Positions 22,288-36,500 are shown, counted from the stretch's first letter. The stretch is 64,000 nucleotides of DNA from Antedon mediterranea (GCF_964355755.1 NC_092680.1:3015001-3079000); one strand, 5' to 3'. Numbers and translations are program-made. Notes: a model not told the origin generated them from the letters alone.

Positions 22288-23247
22288 ACATATATTTTAA
22301 AAAAACCCTCAATCATAAACTTAATCTTTGTACAAAACCAATTATTGCCTTTTATAAAGAACAATAAAAAAATAATAATTAATACAGTTAGTATTTTACG
22401 ACACAGCTTTTCTTTGCAAAAAAACAATAAACAAAAAAGTTGGTAACAGAGTATTGGTCAAAAAGGTGAAACCAATACATTTCTTGTAAGCTTTTGTGAG
22501 TTGCATTGCTAATTCTTTTTAAACCAATTAAACTATTTTATACATATATATTTACACTTTACCACACTGGGTAACAGATATAACATTGATAAAAATATAA
22601 ATTTCTCTATAAAAAATGTTTAGTACAAAAAAAATGTAAGCATAATACTGTAGTATTTTAGTATTTTATCATTGGTAAACACTATAACATTTCAGTCTAT
22701 TCAAAATGTGTTAACTCTTATAAAATATTGCTACACTATGCCACACTGTGCATGAAATATACAAATATTTTTCTTGTTTTCAAACAATTGTTTTCGCTGG
22801 AAAAAAAATTATGTTAGCGGAAATAGAGTGGAAATCTATTTTTAACACTTGGGCACATTTTTTTTTTTTTTATCACGGAGCAATAATTATAAAACTTTGC
22901 ATTATAACTTTGATGTCAAGACATAATAACTTGGTTCTAGTCCTTCTCCTTGCAAAGAATTCAAATTACTCATATCAACAAATTTATAATAGTACTGTAG
23001 TGTCAGACATACACGTGTAAAGCTAAATACATTAAATAATCAGAAATAAATAAATATTTCTACAATTAAAAATTAACCCTTTTTGGTTTTGTTGTTGATT
23101 AAGTTCATGACAGGCAAGACTTGACCACTTTATTTTTTAAGACTAAAAAGAAAACTATACTTTTATCGGTAATCTGAGTAGAATTACATCCTAACAATAT
23201 AATGGACAAAATCAATGTTACCTTATATGGTATATGGTTTTAACATC

Positions 23248-23395
23248 CAAGGTTGTAGCGAGAGGTTAAAAAAAGAAGCAACGATACTTTAAATATAATT
23301 ATTAATATAAAATATGACGATCTGTGCAGGGAAATTGTAGGAGGGGGGGGGGGGGGGCCATCAAAATTGAAAATTGCCGGCTGGCTACGGCCCTG
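23248..23395. mobile_element. Small DNA-transposon remnant with G run
   Basis: The right end GCTACGGCCCTG is the complement of a CAGGGCCGTAGC terminus, and the left CAAGGTTGTAGCGAG is similar. About 148 bp. Target duplication unclear. Confidence 0.4.
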
Positions 23396-24117
23396 ACATT
23401 ATAAACAGTTGAAATGATTTACATAGACTGACACTAGTATAACAAAAATCATTGATATACACAAAAATAGTTGAAATATGTTAACATGAACATCAAGATG
23501 GGAATTAAAACGGATAAAACCTTACAACCTTGGGAAACGAGGCAATACTCAATGCTAGCTCTTTTAAGGGTAAACATTTTAAATGGGGTGAGATGATCTA
23601 CATTTGCTTAGAAATTACACAAACCAATAGTTATGTTTGTAGTGCGAGTGCTAGTTTACCTGGATAAACCGACAATAACTCTTTCTCCTTGAAATGCGAG
23701 AAAGGGCTATTTTCGGTTTATCCAAGTGAACTAGGCACGAAATAGACTAGATAATACCATCACCATTTAAGTCCATAATACTGTGTACCAATAATTACTA
23801 TTAAATACCAAATTAACCAAACAAGTATAATTAGTAGATATTCATTAATTTTCATCAACAGTTACAATTAATACCCAATCATAACATTTTTGGTACAATA
23901 ACGATCTTAATTATTAGATGTGGATTTTTAAACATTTCAATACTAACACAACTTTCAAACTTAAGAGTTAGTAAGATGCAAATTTATATCACAATGATCA
24001 AGGTAATCTGGGTAAAAGTTGGTTATAATAAAGATTTAAGGAAAACAATTTAAAGTGGAAAACTAGAGAAATCAAAACAAGGCTTTAGTATATCCTGTGA
24101 AGCAGTCTCAATGTAAC

Positions 24118-24266
24118 TTAAGCTCTGTCCACACTATCAAACTTTATGTGCCCATATATGGACATGATGATGTCATATCACTACCATATTTGGGCATATC
24201 ACTACCCTATTTGGGCACATCACACTTTTTTTAAACACTAGTTTGATAGTGTAGACAGAGCTTTAA
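24118..24266. mobile_element. CArG-MITE copy 6
   Basis: TTAAGCTCTGTCCACACTATC-like left end, mirrored by GATAGTGTAGACAGAGCTTT at the right. CCATATATGG and CCATATTTGG inside. This is one of the best-preserved copies. Confidence 0.85.
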
Positions 24267-24559
24267 ACTAGTCAACCGATCTGAATCTAACAAGATTTAA
24301 CTAGCTGCATATAGCAATTGGTTATGGCTTTATTCATCAGTCACACACAGTAAAATACACAGTATTTAAGAGATATATATCACTTTAAGTCAATACATTT
24401 TTTAATTCCTTTAAGCTCTATCAGAGATTATTAAGTTGTTATTATAACTATTAAGTGTAAACGGCCAATGGAAATAAACGCCACCAAGACTAAATGACAT
24501 TGAAATTGCTTCACATTGATGACACAAAGCCTACTGCAAGATTTTATTTATAACGGTTA

Positions 24560-27500
24560 CTAGAATACACCAGCAAAGATGGTAAGCACAAGCGACAAAA
24601 TGACGACAACGGCGCTAGCCGCAGCTTGACTGGATCCACTAACAGACATGCAGGTGACCGCTTCGTAGGATTTCAAGTATTCTTGCCCAGCCCATTTCTG
24701 ATAGGTATTCTTCTCGCCAACATCGACCAACTTGATGGTTGAATCCTTAAATATCAAGTCCTTGCCAGAATAGTCGGCCGAGTCAAATATCTTGAACCTT
24801 GAACCGGTTTCATCTGCAAACAGCCTCTGTAAAATTAAATAATTTCATCAGTATACATCTTTTAGATTTAGATTCAATTCAACATACAATGAAAAAGTAA
24901 ATATATAACTATCAAACTAGAGTACACTAAAACATTTAAAACAAACAACCACATATTAGGGAGGTTTCGAAACGCTAAGAATATGATAATGAAAACAGAT
25001 ACGCCACACACAGTACTCGTTTTTGTAAGCCAGTAAAAATCTATCTATCAAACTTTACGAGACAAAAAATGATATATCATCACTACGATATTTACAGTAA
25101 ATCACTACCATATTTGGGCACATCATACTTTTTTTGTCCAACTATAGTAATTGATCAAACCAGGATTTTCACTTTTACCTACCTGTCCATTATTAAGCAA
25201 GTTCCAGTATTCTTCTTTGTATGCAGTTGATTTGGAACCGGAAGTCATGACAGCATGCGAGGGAACACGAGCTAGGTTGCAATTCATCCACTCGTCAATT
25301 GACTTCCTTGTACCGTCTGGACAAAGTAGTTCATAATCTGCTTTATTTAATCCAGCAGCCCAAGAATCCATGTTGTTACCACCGGTGTTGTCGCCAACTG
25401 TGACATGCTTCACGAATGCAACTTCTCCGGCATCTTCTACTAAACACCTATGTATTAAGCAGCAGATAAAATGTTACAACAATACCAGATTTTTTAAATA
25501 AAGTAACTCCAAGTTAACAACTTTTAAAAGAGTAGTAACAATACTTTTTAAAATGGTGGCCAAACGATAAAGTATGGTGTTTTTTTTTAAATACATCTAA
25601 ACTTAGAGGTTGCTATTTAAACAAATCTTGGCAGATTGTGCGACATATTTCCCACCCAGTTAAATAAAAGGGGCCTAGTTTTTTTGTATATCCACAATAA
25701 TCGGGAATAATTAGCATAGAGATGCCACAAAACTACGCATTTATCGGGAGTCTTGCGAAGTCTGCTTACCTAAAAGAGCCAGTGTAACCACTGTACGGCT
25801 CAGCGTCATTGCGTACACAAAAGTTATCACCTTCACCAATACACAGTTCACACAAACTATCAGGATTAGTGCTGTGTGGATCATAAGTAGGAGTTTTAGC
25901 GCCAGGAACACAGCTTGCAGAGAAGTATTCACCTAATAAGGAAATAAGACATTTACTAATATACAGTATTATATTATGGCTCAAGCATTTAATGCCTAAT
26001 TGGCCACCACTGTGGTGTGCAAAACATTATTATTATTAATGCCCAACATCCAACAAATTCATATCAGTGGTGTAACAGCTATGAGCGCTCACTGGTTAAA
26101 CCCAGGGGCTCCAGAGCTTATAGGAGCCCTTTAGCAGTGCCCTGAGGAAAAAACAGACATTAATGAAAAAGGCTAAAAATGCCCAGCCTCTAGCGTTGGC
26201 AGGCAACTTAGGGTTCCTAAACCAAAGGTCTCAGACCTTTGAGTTACACCACTGATTCAAATGTTCATGTATTGTATTTATTGTTATTTAAGCCAGGAAA
26301 ATTATAGTGATTCTTTGCAGAAGCACATTTTAAACATAGTGTATGCCTCATGCATTGTCTTGTTTGTAAGAGTGGACTTCAATAACAATTAAATTTGTTT
26401 ATTTTTTAAGGAATATTTTTTTAGCTTACCAACAGCAGCAGGGACATTACAATCATCATGCGCAACCGAAATCTCTCCTTGATCAACGAGTGTTCCAACC
26501 GGCACAATCCAACCGGATGTCTTCATTATACCAGTATGACAAGATTTACGTCCTTTCAGATCCTTAAATCCAAACGAGGTGCTTTTCTTGGCTACAGCGA
26601 CAGCCCAGTAGGTTGCCGACTCGTCACCTGTACCATAGTCTTCTCCGGCAACAGGTTGTAAATTGTACATATTGCCGCCGGTGACAATATCAGCTCCATC
26701 TAGGGTAACAAGGTCTGCTTGCCCATCTAAAAGTAATCAATAAATATACCGTAATCTCCTCTCTCTGGCTTTCTAAATTATTCTCAAAGAGAAGCCGATC
26801 TCAAAATAAAGCCCACTGGACTTCTTTTTTAAAATAAACTTTATTTGAATGTCAAAAGAGTAGAAATGTGTATTTTATTTATTTGTGTATTTTAATTTGT
26901 CTCAAACCAACATTACAGTAATATATTGTTTGAAGGTTTTCATGGCAAAATCAGATGTTGATATAATTTGCAGTACACCCCGTATGTTAGTTCTGAAAAG
27001 AACTGTTGAGTTTCTCAACGTTTTGATCAATATGCTTTGATCGTCCTAATATACGTGGTGTACCGCAAACTTATATCAACAACATTACAGTACTTGTGCA
27101 AAACATAGCAATGCATAATTATGTCTCGCATATAAACGTTATGTATTATAATGATCATTTTCATTTGTTTTAAAACAGTCAAACATTTGTAATCAATCCA
27201 TTCACTTATTGGAGAATGACACATGCTTTGAAATTAACTAGGGTAAGAACAGAACTAGCATTAAAGGTCTTTTACACTTGCTCTGGTCAGGCTTCAGTTC
27301 AGGTTCGCATCATTGCGTCTACCGCATGAGCACCTTACATGCATATTAAGTAAAAAAATGATTGGGAGCCTAGCAAAACATTGAGATTCGATTAAATTCC
27401 TGGAGCAGGACCGGAGCTGGCGTGAAAGACGTTTTATTCATATACAGGAAAAAGCTCCTAGACATTATATGCTTAGCTTAGTTCCGCTTTGAATCAACTA

Positions 27501-30500
27501 TATGTTTATACCTTTTATCATTTTCATACACTGGTCATGATGGTCAGCCCTAGCACATGAAATATCCGGCTTTAAGTTCTCACTGGTAAAATTACTCCTC
27601 ATAGCTTGACATTTGTTATACTCCGCATCAGATATGACACAAAAACGAGCAGTTCCAGATGGACATGCTGTAAGGCCTATATGTAAATCAAGAAAACCAT
27701 TTATACCAATATTTAATAAAATCTTGTTATTTTAATATTTTAAAAAATAAGTAAAGTAAATAATTTTATTTGGAAATTAGTAAAATAATTTCTAAAGAGA
27801 AGGAGATATGCACCACTGGGAGATATGCCTGTGTATCATTTCACTATGAGTACTACTACTGTATCTCATCTGCTACGATCCTCTAGGTCATAGGACAACT
27901 AGAACTAGTAAACAAAACAAGGAATATTGCAAATGAATACTAAATTTGACATGGAATCATGTATATAATTTAATCTCTTTATTAAAACCTAATTACCAAT
28001 TAGTAACCATACATTTTAAGTTATTAATAAATAAACTTGCCTCTGATAGTAAGCAGATATGCTTCACCAAGATATTCCTCATAATCAGTGCTTTCTGTGT
28101 TCTTTAACATTATGGTGCTGTCTTTAAACATCAGATCTGTTCCTTGGTATGCCTCTGATTCAAACATTTCAAACAATGGATTGTCATCAGCAGCAAAAAA
28201 TACCTAAAAATAATTCAATATTTCATTTTCAAATAAAATCATCTTAGTTTAATAATATTACAGTTCACCCACCTATCTGAACACCAGAAAATCGCCCAAA
28301 AATTAGACATTTCTTTAGGTACAAAGGGCTTCAAATTCTTTTTTAGCATTAAAAGACATTGAGAATAACTGGAAAACCAATATTAAGCCAGCCCAAGTTA
28401 TATTGAGAGCGTCGACGGTATTTTTTTTTTTTTTTTGTATTTGCAAGAAAGCGGTCTACAATGAATTTCCATATGTACCAATAAAACATAACACTACACT
28501 TTATAGTAACAGTACTTCCTTTTTATGTTATACTTTAAGCCTGGTTTCCATAAATTGCTACATGACAGAGCATAGCGATTCTATGGAAACGCTAGAATAT
28601 ATCGGGGATCTAGTACGCGAGCGCTAAATATTCTTTGGTACGCGTATACGATTCATCGCCGACAAAATCGGCAAAGTTGAACATGGTTGAACTTTGCCGA
28701 TTTGACTGCGAAGAATCGGCGACATCTGCGCGTGTAGCGATTTTAATGGAAACACTGTAGCGATTTTAATGGAAAGCAGGCTTTACATGCACAACCTTTC
28801 TGCAAGGCCCAATAAAATGGAATCTTGCAAGTTACATTTTAATATTGTCTTTGTTTATTAATGCTGTATGGACACAATACCTTGCAAATGATTTATCCAG
28901 GGACCAATAATATGGAATCTTGCAAGTTACATTTTAATATTGTCTTTGTTTATTAATGCTGTATGGGCCCCAATACTTTGCAAAACCTTTCTGCAAGGAC
29001 CAATAAAATGGAATCCTGCAAGTTACATTTTAATATTGTCTTTGTTTATTAATGCTGTATGGGCCCCAATACCTTGCAAAACCTTTCTGCAAGGACCAAT
29101 AAAATGGAATCTTTCAAGTTACATTTTAATATTGTTTTTGTTTATTAATGCTGTATGGGCCCAATACCTTGCAAAACCCTTCTGCAATGCCCAATAAAGT
29201 TGAATCTTGCAAGTTACATTTTAATATTGTCTTTGCTTATTCATGCTGTATGGGCCTAATACCTTTCAAAACCTTTCTGCAATGCCCAATAAAGTTGAAT
29301 CTTGCAAGTTACATTTTAATATCATCTTTGTTTATTAATGCTGTATGGGCCCCAATACCTTGCAAAACCCTTCTGCAATGCCCAATAAAGTTGAATCTTG
29401 CAAGTTACATTTTAATATTGTCTTTGCTTATTCATGCTGTATGGGCCCCAATACCTTGCAAAACCCTTCTGCAAGGCCCAATAAAGTTGAATCTTGCAAG
29501 TTACATTTTAATATCATCTGTGTTTATTAATGCTGTATGGGCCCCAATACCTTGCAAAACCTTTCTGCAATGCCCAATAAAGTTGAATCTTGCAAGTTAC
29601 ATTTTAATATCATCTTTGTTTATTAATGCTGTATGGGCCCCAATACCTTGCAAAGGATTTCTCCAGGGACCAATAAAATGGAATCTTGCAAGTTACATTA
29701 ATATTTTCTTTGTTTATTAATGCTATATGGGTGCAATACATTGCAAGGAATCTCTGTAAGTACCAATAAAATCTAATTTTGCAACTTTACTACTAACAGT
29801 ACTACATTTTTTTTTGGACATTGGCAGAAAGTCAACTACCCAAATATTATGGCCAATTTGAGATTTAAAACATGTGGCAGACAAATCAGGTTTTCTAAAA
29901 CAGGAATCTTCAAACAATCTTTATTATTTCACCTTGATTACTTTGGCTACGATTCAAACTTTAATATATCCGATTGTTTCACCAAAGGGAATTTACCTTT
30001 TTTAAGGATTATTTTGAGACAAGGAAGATTGTATCTACAATTTCTATTTTGAATAAGCTAATTTATTAAACGGAGAATTCTTATCACCAAACAGTCATGC
30101 GAGATCGTTATTAACTGACTGATCTCGCATTCGGCCGAGAACTTTCTATGATCTGATTGACAGAATGTTGTCATCAATGTTCCTTTATTTTACTTGCATC
30201 CATAGCAAGCAAATAGCTTATAATTACAGATACCTGCATAAGGCTTGAATTTTCTTCAAGGTGATAATGTGGGACCATATCGGTTCTCTCATACAGGTTA
30301 TATAGTATAATATTATACTGCATCTGTAGAACGTTTTGTGGGTACCCATTTTGTGTTAGACAGATGGCAATGAACAATGGATACCGATTTCGAATAAAAA
30401 CTGAAATGTATTTGTTAAACGTTTTCGTATTGTTATGACTTAAACCATAAAGAAAATACAGTTTGTCATTGCCGATTATTAAGCAAGGTCTACTATTTAG

Positions 30501-33500
30501 GCCTAGCCATAGCGCGGCTAGTGAGTGGGCCTAGGCCTAGCATTTTTTTTACAAATCTGTAAGTCGAAGTTCGCATACCTCAAATTTTTATACCGGTCCC
30601 ATTAGATTCGACTTAGGCGGAGTCGACTGTATTATTTCTAAACAGGACTCTGACATTGGTAAATATTTCAACCACTATTGTCCTTAGTTTTAGCTACAAC
30701 ATAACTTTTGGTTTATTGATTTCCAATGTTAAAAATGCATTTAAAATGTATTAAGAGTGTAGACTTTAATGCACGTTACAAATAGGATTGTTCCATTACC
30801 TGAGCATCAGTTAAAAGTTTACGGTATGAATTGATGTCATCCATAGTAGCAGATCGAGAGGTGACAACAGCGTGACCTGGTACCTGTAAAGACCAAGACC
30901 AAAACCATTAAATTCACTAAAGGTATGTTTACAAGAACAAGGCACTACAGCATTTCCAGCAAGAATGTACAAATTTGCATTCATTCTCAATGTGTAAAAT
31001 AAAAAAGTAATTGTTGCCTATTGAGACAATAAAGGCATTAACAAATAATGCTTCCCAATCACCAATGAATCAGGTCAAGTTAAGTTAATTGGTCAGATGT
31101 TTGGCCTATAAAAACAATTTTGTCAGAGAAGAACTTTTCTTACAGTTTATAACTGCTCATGTGGTTTTATAGCCAAGAATTACGATTAGATTCATAGCTA
31201 TCAAATTAAAGACATTTTGATTACAAACGATTAAATCTAAAGCTCTAGTTTGACAAAATAAGTGTGATGTGCCCAAATATGGTAGAGCTATGACATCATC
31301 ATGTCCATATATATATAAGCACATCACAGTTTGATAGTGTGGCCAAGGCTTAAAATACCCAAGCAAGGTTGCAGGCTGCAAACTCTTCTACGGGTTTCCT
31401 GGTTCCATCAGGACACAGGAGAACATAGTCTTCAGATCGGAGATCCTGTGCCCAGGCTAGAGGACTTTTGCCATCTGTGTAAGCTGGAACAGTCAGGTGT
31501 TTTACAAAGGCAACATCACCGCCATCTTCGGCCAAACATCTGAATAGAGAGAAAAAATATATGCGGCTTCAACAATCTGCAGTGGCTAAAAGGCTTTTAG
31601 GGGGTGCTTCTATTTTTAAAAGCGTAGTTTAAAAGAGCAGTATTTTGCTTACAAAAATTGATTAGCTTTAAAAAAACACAATTAAAGGAACCATCTTAGA
31701 CATGGTTTTTAAAGCTCTGTCTAAAATAACGAACTTTATGTGCCAAAAAAATGTGCCCATATATAGACATGCTGATGTCATATCACTACCATATTTAAGC
31801 ATCACACATTTTTTTTTCAAAACTAGTTTGATAGTGTGGACAGAGCTGGGAGCCAGTCCCCATCTAGCACTCCTCACATGCTGGTTATATAGTAAAATAG
31901 CATGGAAAGCTTACAAAACAAATAATAATTTTACCTAAATGCACCATGGTAATTGTAATATGGTTCGCTTGAGGATCGATCACATTTTAAATCGCCAACC
32001 CCAATGCATGATTTACAAAGAGATGCTGGGTTATCATTATTTGGGTTGTACTTCGACGAAAGAGCACCTAAAAAAGCAAATAATAAAATGTTAAATTATT
32101 GATTAATAACAATATTATGATACTCTTTTTAACAAGATAAAACATTTGAAATAGAATATAGAATTTGTAATCAATAAAAACGCAGGGCATTTAGTAGTTT
32201 CATGTCTTTATTACGAATGTATAAACCATGTGACCGGATTTGCAAGCTATAAAGCAACTTTAGAGGACAACGGAAATTCTACTTTTCATAATTCCCAACT
32301 AATACATATGCATGACACATGTATATTTCCTTTGTGTTTGTTCAAACCTTTTTTTTTGTGGTAATACTTTGTTTTTCTGTCGTGCTTTAGTTCTCTTAAA
32401 AGTATATGCATTAAATCTCATTACATAGGAGATGCTCTCCTTTCAAGTTGACTTGGGGTCAAGAGACTGTAAGTATCGGAATGAAAATTCAGCCCGCTCA
32501 ATCATGAATAAATAGTTTCAAATTGCGTTCTGGGTAAATCATATGAAGTAAAACCGTGTAATGAATGTAATGAATTCGTATTAGAAATTGTATTTTGTCC
32601 GAGGTATATTCTATCTAACATTCACTAAAGCCTTGTTTACACTATCAAGCTTTATTTGACAAAATAATGTGAAGTGCCCATATATAGACTTGTCATCATC
32701 ACTACCAGATTTGGGCATACTACCAGATTTGGGCACATAACTACTAGATTTGAGCATATCACTACTATATTTGGGCATACCACTACCATATTTAGGCACA
32801 GCACACTTTTTTGTTAAACTAGTTTGATAATGTAGACAGAGCTTTTAAACAAACATACATTATATACAGTTTTATCTAAAAGATGTTACCTGGTGCACAG
32901 CTCTGACTAAAAAATTCGCCAGCTGATCTGATATCGCTATTACAGTCCACTACATCCATCAAACCTTCCCCAAGTAAGTATCCAACAGGAACGTTCCATC
33001 CAGCTGTCTTTTTTACGCCCGTATGACACGATTTTTTTCCTTTCAGAGAGTTTATGTTCACGCTTGTGTCACTCTTTTTGGCAACAGCCACTGCATAGTA
33101 ACCCAAACCTTTGAAAGAGAATTCATTAATGTAGTACAGTATTGTTATCAACATTCCAATATGTACCCCTGCGACACAAACACAAATTATTATTAATGTA
33201 CAGTAATGCTTTCAATATGTAAACCCATACACAAATGGCCTATACAAATTTAAACATAGTAATTTGTAGACAAAATAAAAAAGCAGGAATTTTAACAACA
33301 TACTGTACTATTATTTAATGTTATAAATGTTAATATTTGAGCAAATGAATTTCTCAATTTTTTTTATTCAAGATGTATTGTCCCCCAAAAACATGCACAA
33401 TAAAGATTAATAAAATCAGACTTTGAATAGACCATTTTGTAGTTTTAATCAAGTTAATCACTTCCGTATAAAAAAAAAACCGAAAAAATAATGTTTTCAC

Positions 33501-36500
33501 TTATAAAACGACAAAATAAACGGATTAATTAAACCAATTTGATCATTTTTGGCTTTAAATTACATTTTTTTTTCAGGTAAATACATTTTTTTTTCGATCC
33601 AATTTTTTTGTCAAAGTGGATAACTATTATTTTTTCAGGGGGACAATACATCTTTAATAAAATGTACTGATTATATACCAATTACTGATTTTTCTTGGAT
33701 AATTTTCACTGTACAACAAGGCAATATTTTAAAGCAATTTCTATTAGTAATTGGTCTAATAAATTAATAATAAATTACAAACATAAGTTTACAAAAAAAA
33801 AAAAAAAAAAAAATGAATGTTAAAGAATGCTAAAGAAACCAATTGAATTTTAAAACGGATATCAAACCATTATATTAATAATTATTTGTTTAAGAAGAAT
33901 TTGTTTTTTTAAGTTAATAATTAATTATGAATTTTCTTTGTTGGCACACTGCATTATGATTACAATATATTAACTTGAACTATCTTAGTCAACCAAGGTC
34001 AACTATGATATAAATCAAACAATTCCGAATATAAAATACCATCATTATATTGTTCAGCCATAACAGTCTTTACGTCATATTCAACACCAGCTCTGTAAAT
34101 GTCACCACCATCCAATGTGATCAAGTGTGCATCATTCCTATGAATCATCTTCAAACAATCCTAAAATTAGTCAAATAACAGGTTTTATTAAATAACTTTA
34201 TGGTCAAGATGCTCCAATTCAATTCAACTTTTATTTCAGATAATTGTCCATATGGTATACAATACTAAACCATTATCAGTTATCTCAGAATGCTTTAATA
34301 AGATTTAGCATGGGATGCCATTGTCATTGTCTACAGTACATAGTTTATTAAATTAGCACAAGCCGCATACTGTAGATCAAATCCATTCAACATTCAAAGG
34401 CTGTATGATTTGACATATGGTGTGCTGGCAAAACACAGTACTGTAATGTTGTGTTTGATAGTACATTACCGTACTTGTTAAGATATAGTCTCTTGTGGTA
34501 GGATGTCACACAGTCACAGAATATAAATTCAATACAACCAGCAAATATGGTTTGTCCAGAAACAGTTTTTATTCAATATTCAATGTAATACAGACTGTTC
34601 TGGCTATAACATATCAATAAAAAATAATAACAATTATAAATTCTACAAAGTTCCAATCTATCTCTTTTCTTATTCAATTTTTCTTATATCTTCTTCTTCA
34701 GTACATCCATATTTAAGTAATGGTCCTAATTAATATGCATGTACTGGGAGGGGACTATTTAGAAAAGGGAACATTCCTTGATGATGAGAAAACAGTGATT
34801 GATTAAGGATGTGGGTTATAGGAAAGTGAATAAAGAGTAGCTAGGGACAGGAAGAAACCACTAGGAATGTTAATAGATGGAGTAGGGAGAAATCAAGGGT
34901 TGTTGGCCTGATGGTCAGAGTGTTACATTATGATTGTGTAATAATAGTAGACATGAAAATAAAGTGAAAACTGGAAGCTGGACATAATAAAACAAAAATC
35001 ATCTTTTCTTCAAATCTATTTTAGGAAAAAGTAGTAACAATAACATTATACAAAACTGTTTCCAAAAGTATTTGTTTTTTGAAATTATAAATAGTATAAA
35101 TAATATTCAGAACATGATTTACAGTTGCATACAGTAATGTTTATTTCATAAGTATCCCATCGGGTTTACTAATCTTTGTCTGGAAACCATTATAATCATT
35201 CACGCCTTTGTTTTCTTCTAATTTATGACGGGGAAATTATCCAAATTACACAAACTGTTTCCTACAGGAGCAAACACAAACTGGACAACAGTTAAAAAGT
35301 CCCCTTTTTTCAACTGGGAAGATAGCCAACAATATTATACACAGAAGAGGATTATATACTTTTATTTAATTAATTTTTTTATGGCTAACGGATGTTGATG
35401 TAGTTCTGAAATTAAGTCAACAAGGGCTTCAAGAATGTTGTTTATATTCAATTTTCTTCCTATATATTGGATATATGCCATATGCACTTAACCTGAAAAG
35501 TCATAAACAGATCATCCTGTTTCTAATAGGACCTGTTTCTCGCACAAAAGGATGGTACAGTATTCCTCAAAACCAGTTTTGCTAGTTTGTTATATCAAAG
35601 ATCAAGATTCATGTATTTTAAAATAAGGATCTAGAAAAATGTTAAATGATGGGCCCATCGTTTGCACTGTAATTTTCAAAATTTCTGTAGATATGAAAAC
35701 TTTTTGTAATTAGCAATGTATATTTTTGTAGTCCGTTTTGTCATTATATTTTACCATGCTTGTTTTATTATTATGTAAAAAGCCTTTGAACATGTTCAGT
35801 CATGAAAAGACAGTATACATACTGTATATGTGGTATTTTAAATTCTAAAATAAATAAATATGAAATATTAAAATTTTTAATTTTTCAGTTGGAGATTCTA
35901 AACAAATCATTTTATTATTTGTGCACGATTTTATGTAAACTCATTGTACGACATTGGTATCCAAGATATGTGGACATTAACTGGTTGAATTGAGGTAGAA
36001 TCATGATCAGTATAATCAGAAACAGCTGCTATGCAGAAACAAGACAAATTTTGAATATAAAATATCTTAATCATTAAATCATTTTATTTTGCACAATGTT
36101 ATGTATCTGAATAATATGTGGATATGTGGACATTGCTCAAGCCTTGTCAACACTATCAAACTTGGCATGCTCATGATACTACCATATTTGGGCATACCAC
36201 TACCATATTTGGGCACATCACACTTTTTTGTCAAACTACTTTGATAGTGTAAACAGAGCTTTTAGTTGATTCGAGGTAGAATCATTATCAGTATAATAAT
36301 CAGCTGACATCAGCAACTGCAATGCTTCCCTGTACTTGAAAGATAACTTTAAACAATTAATTTTATCGATTACACATTTGGATAAGTAATAAGTAAACAT
36401 ATGACATTATTGCTTTGTTACTCATTATTGAATATCTTTAAAATTTACCGGAAAAATTATTTACTTTACAGTACTATCTTTTATTAATAATACAGTATTA

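Larger units (their letters stand above)
21077..24559. other. PDE upstream region and intergenic stretch before the melanotransferrin gene
   Basis: No coding gene recognised. It holds the two motif clusters, a 15-bp G run near 23343 inside a small element (about 23248-23395, ends CAAGGTTGTAGC and GGCTACGGCCCTG), and CArG-MITE copy 6. Confidence 0.5.

Noticed and set aside
22861-22871. Homopolymer T run as a Pol III terminator
   Set aside because: No upstream Pol III gene was found. T runs are common across this AT-rich window.
24543-24549. AATAAA on the minus strand just after the transferrin stop codon
   Set aside because: It is only about 12 nt downstream of the stop, and AT-rich DNA gives many such hexamers. 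Not enough to call the polyadenylation site.
28940-29720. Long plus-strand reading frames of repeated ~32-residue units
   Set aside because: They arise from the 95-96-bp tandem array, whose period is close to 32 codons. Frames switch between units, and there is no start context, splice context or known fold.
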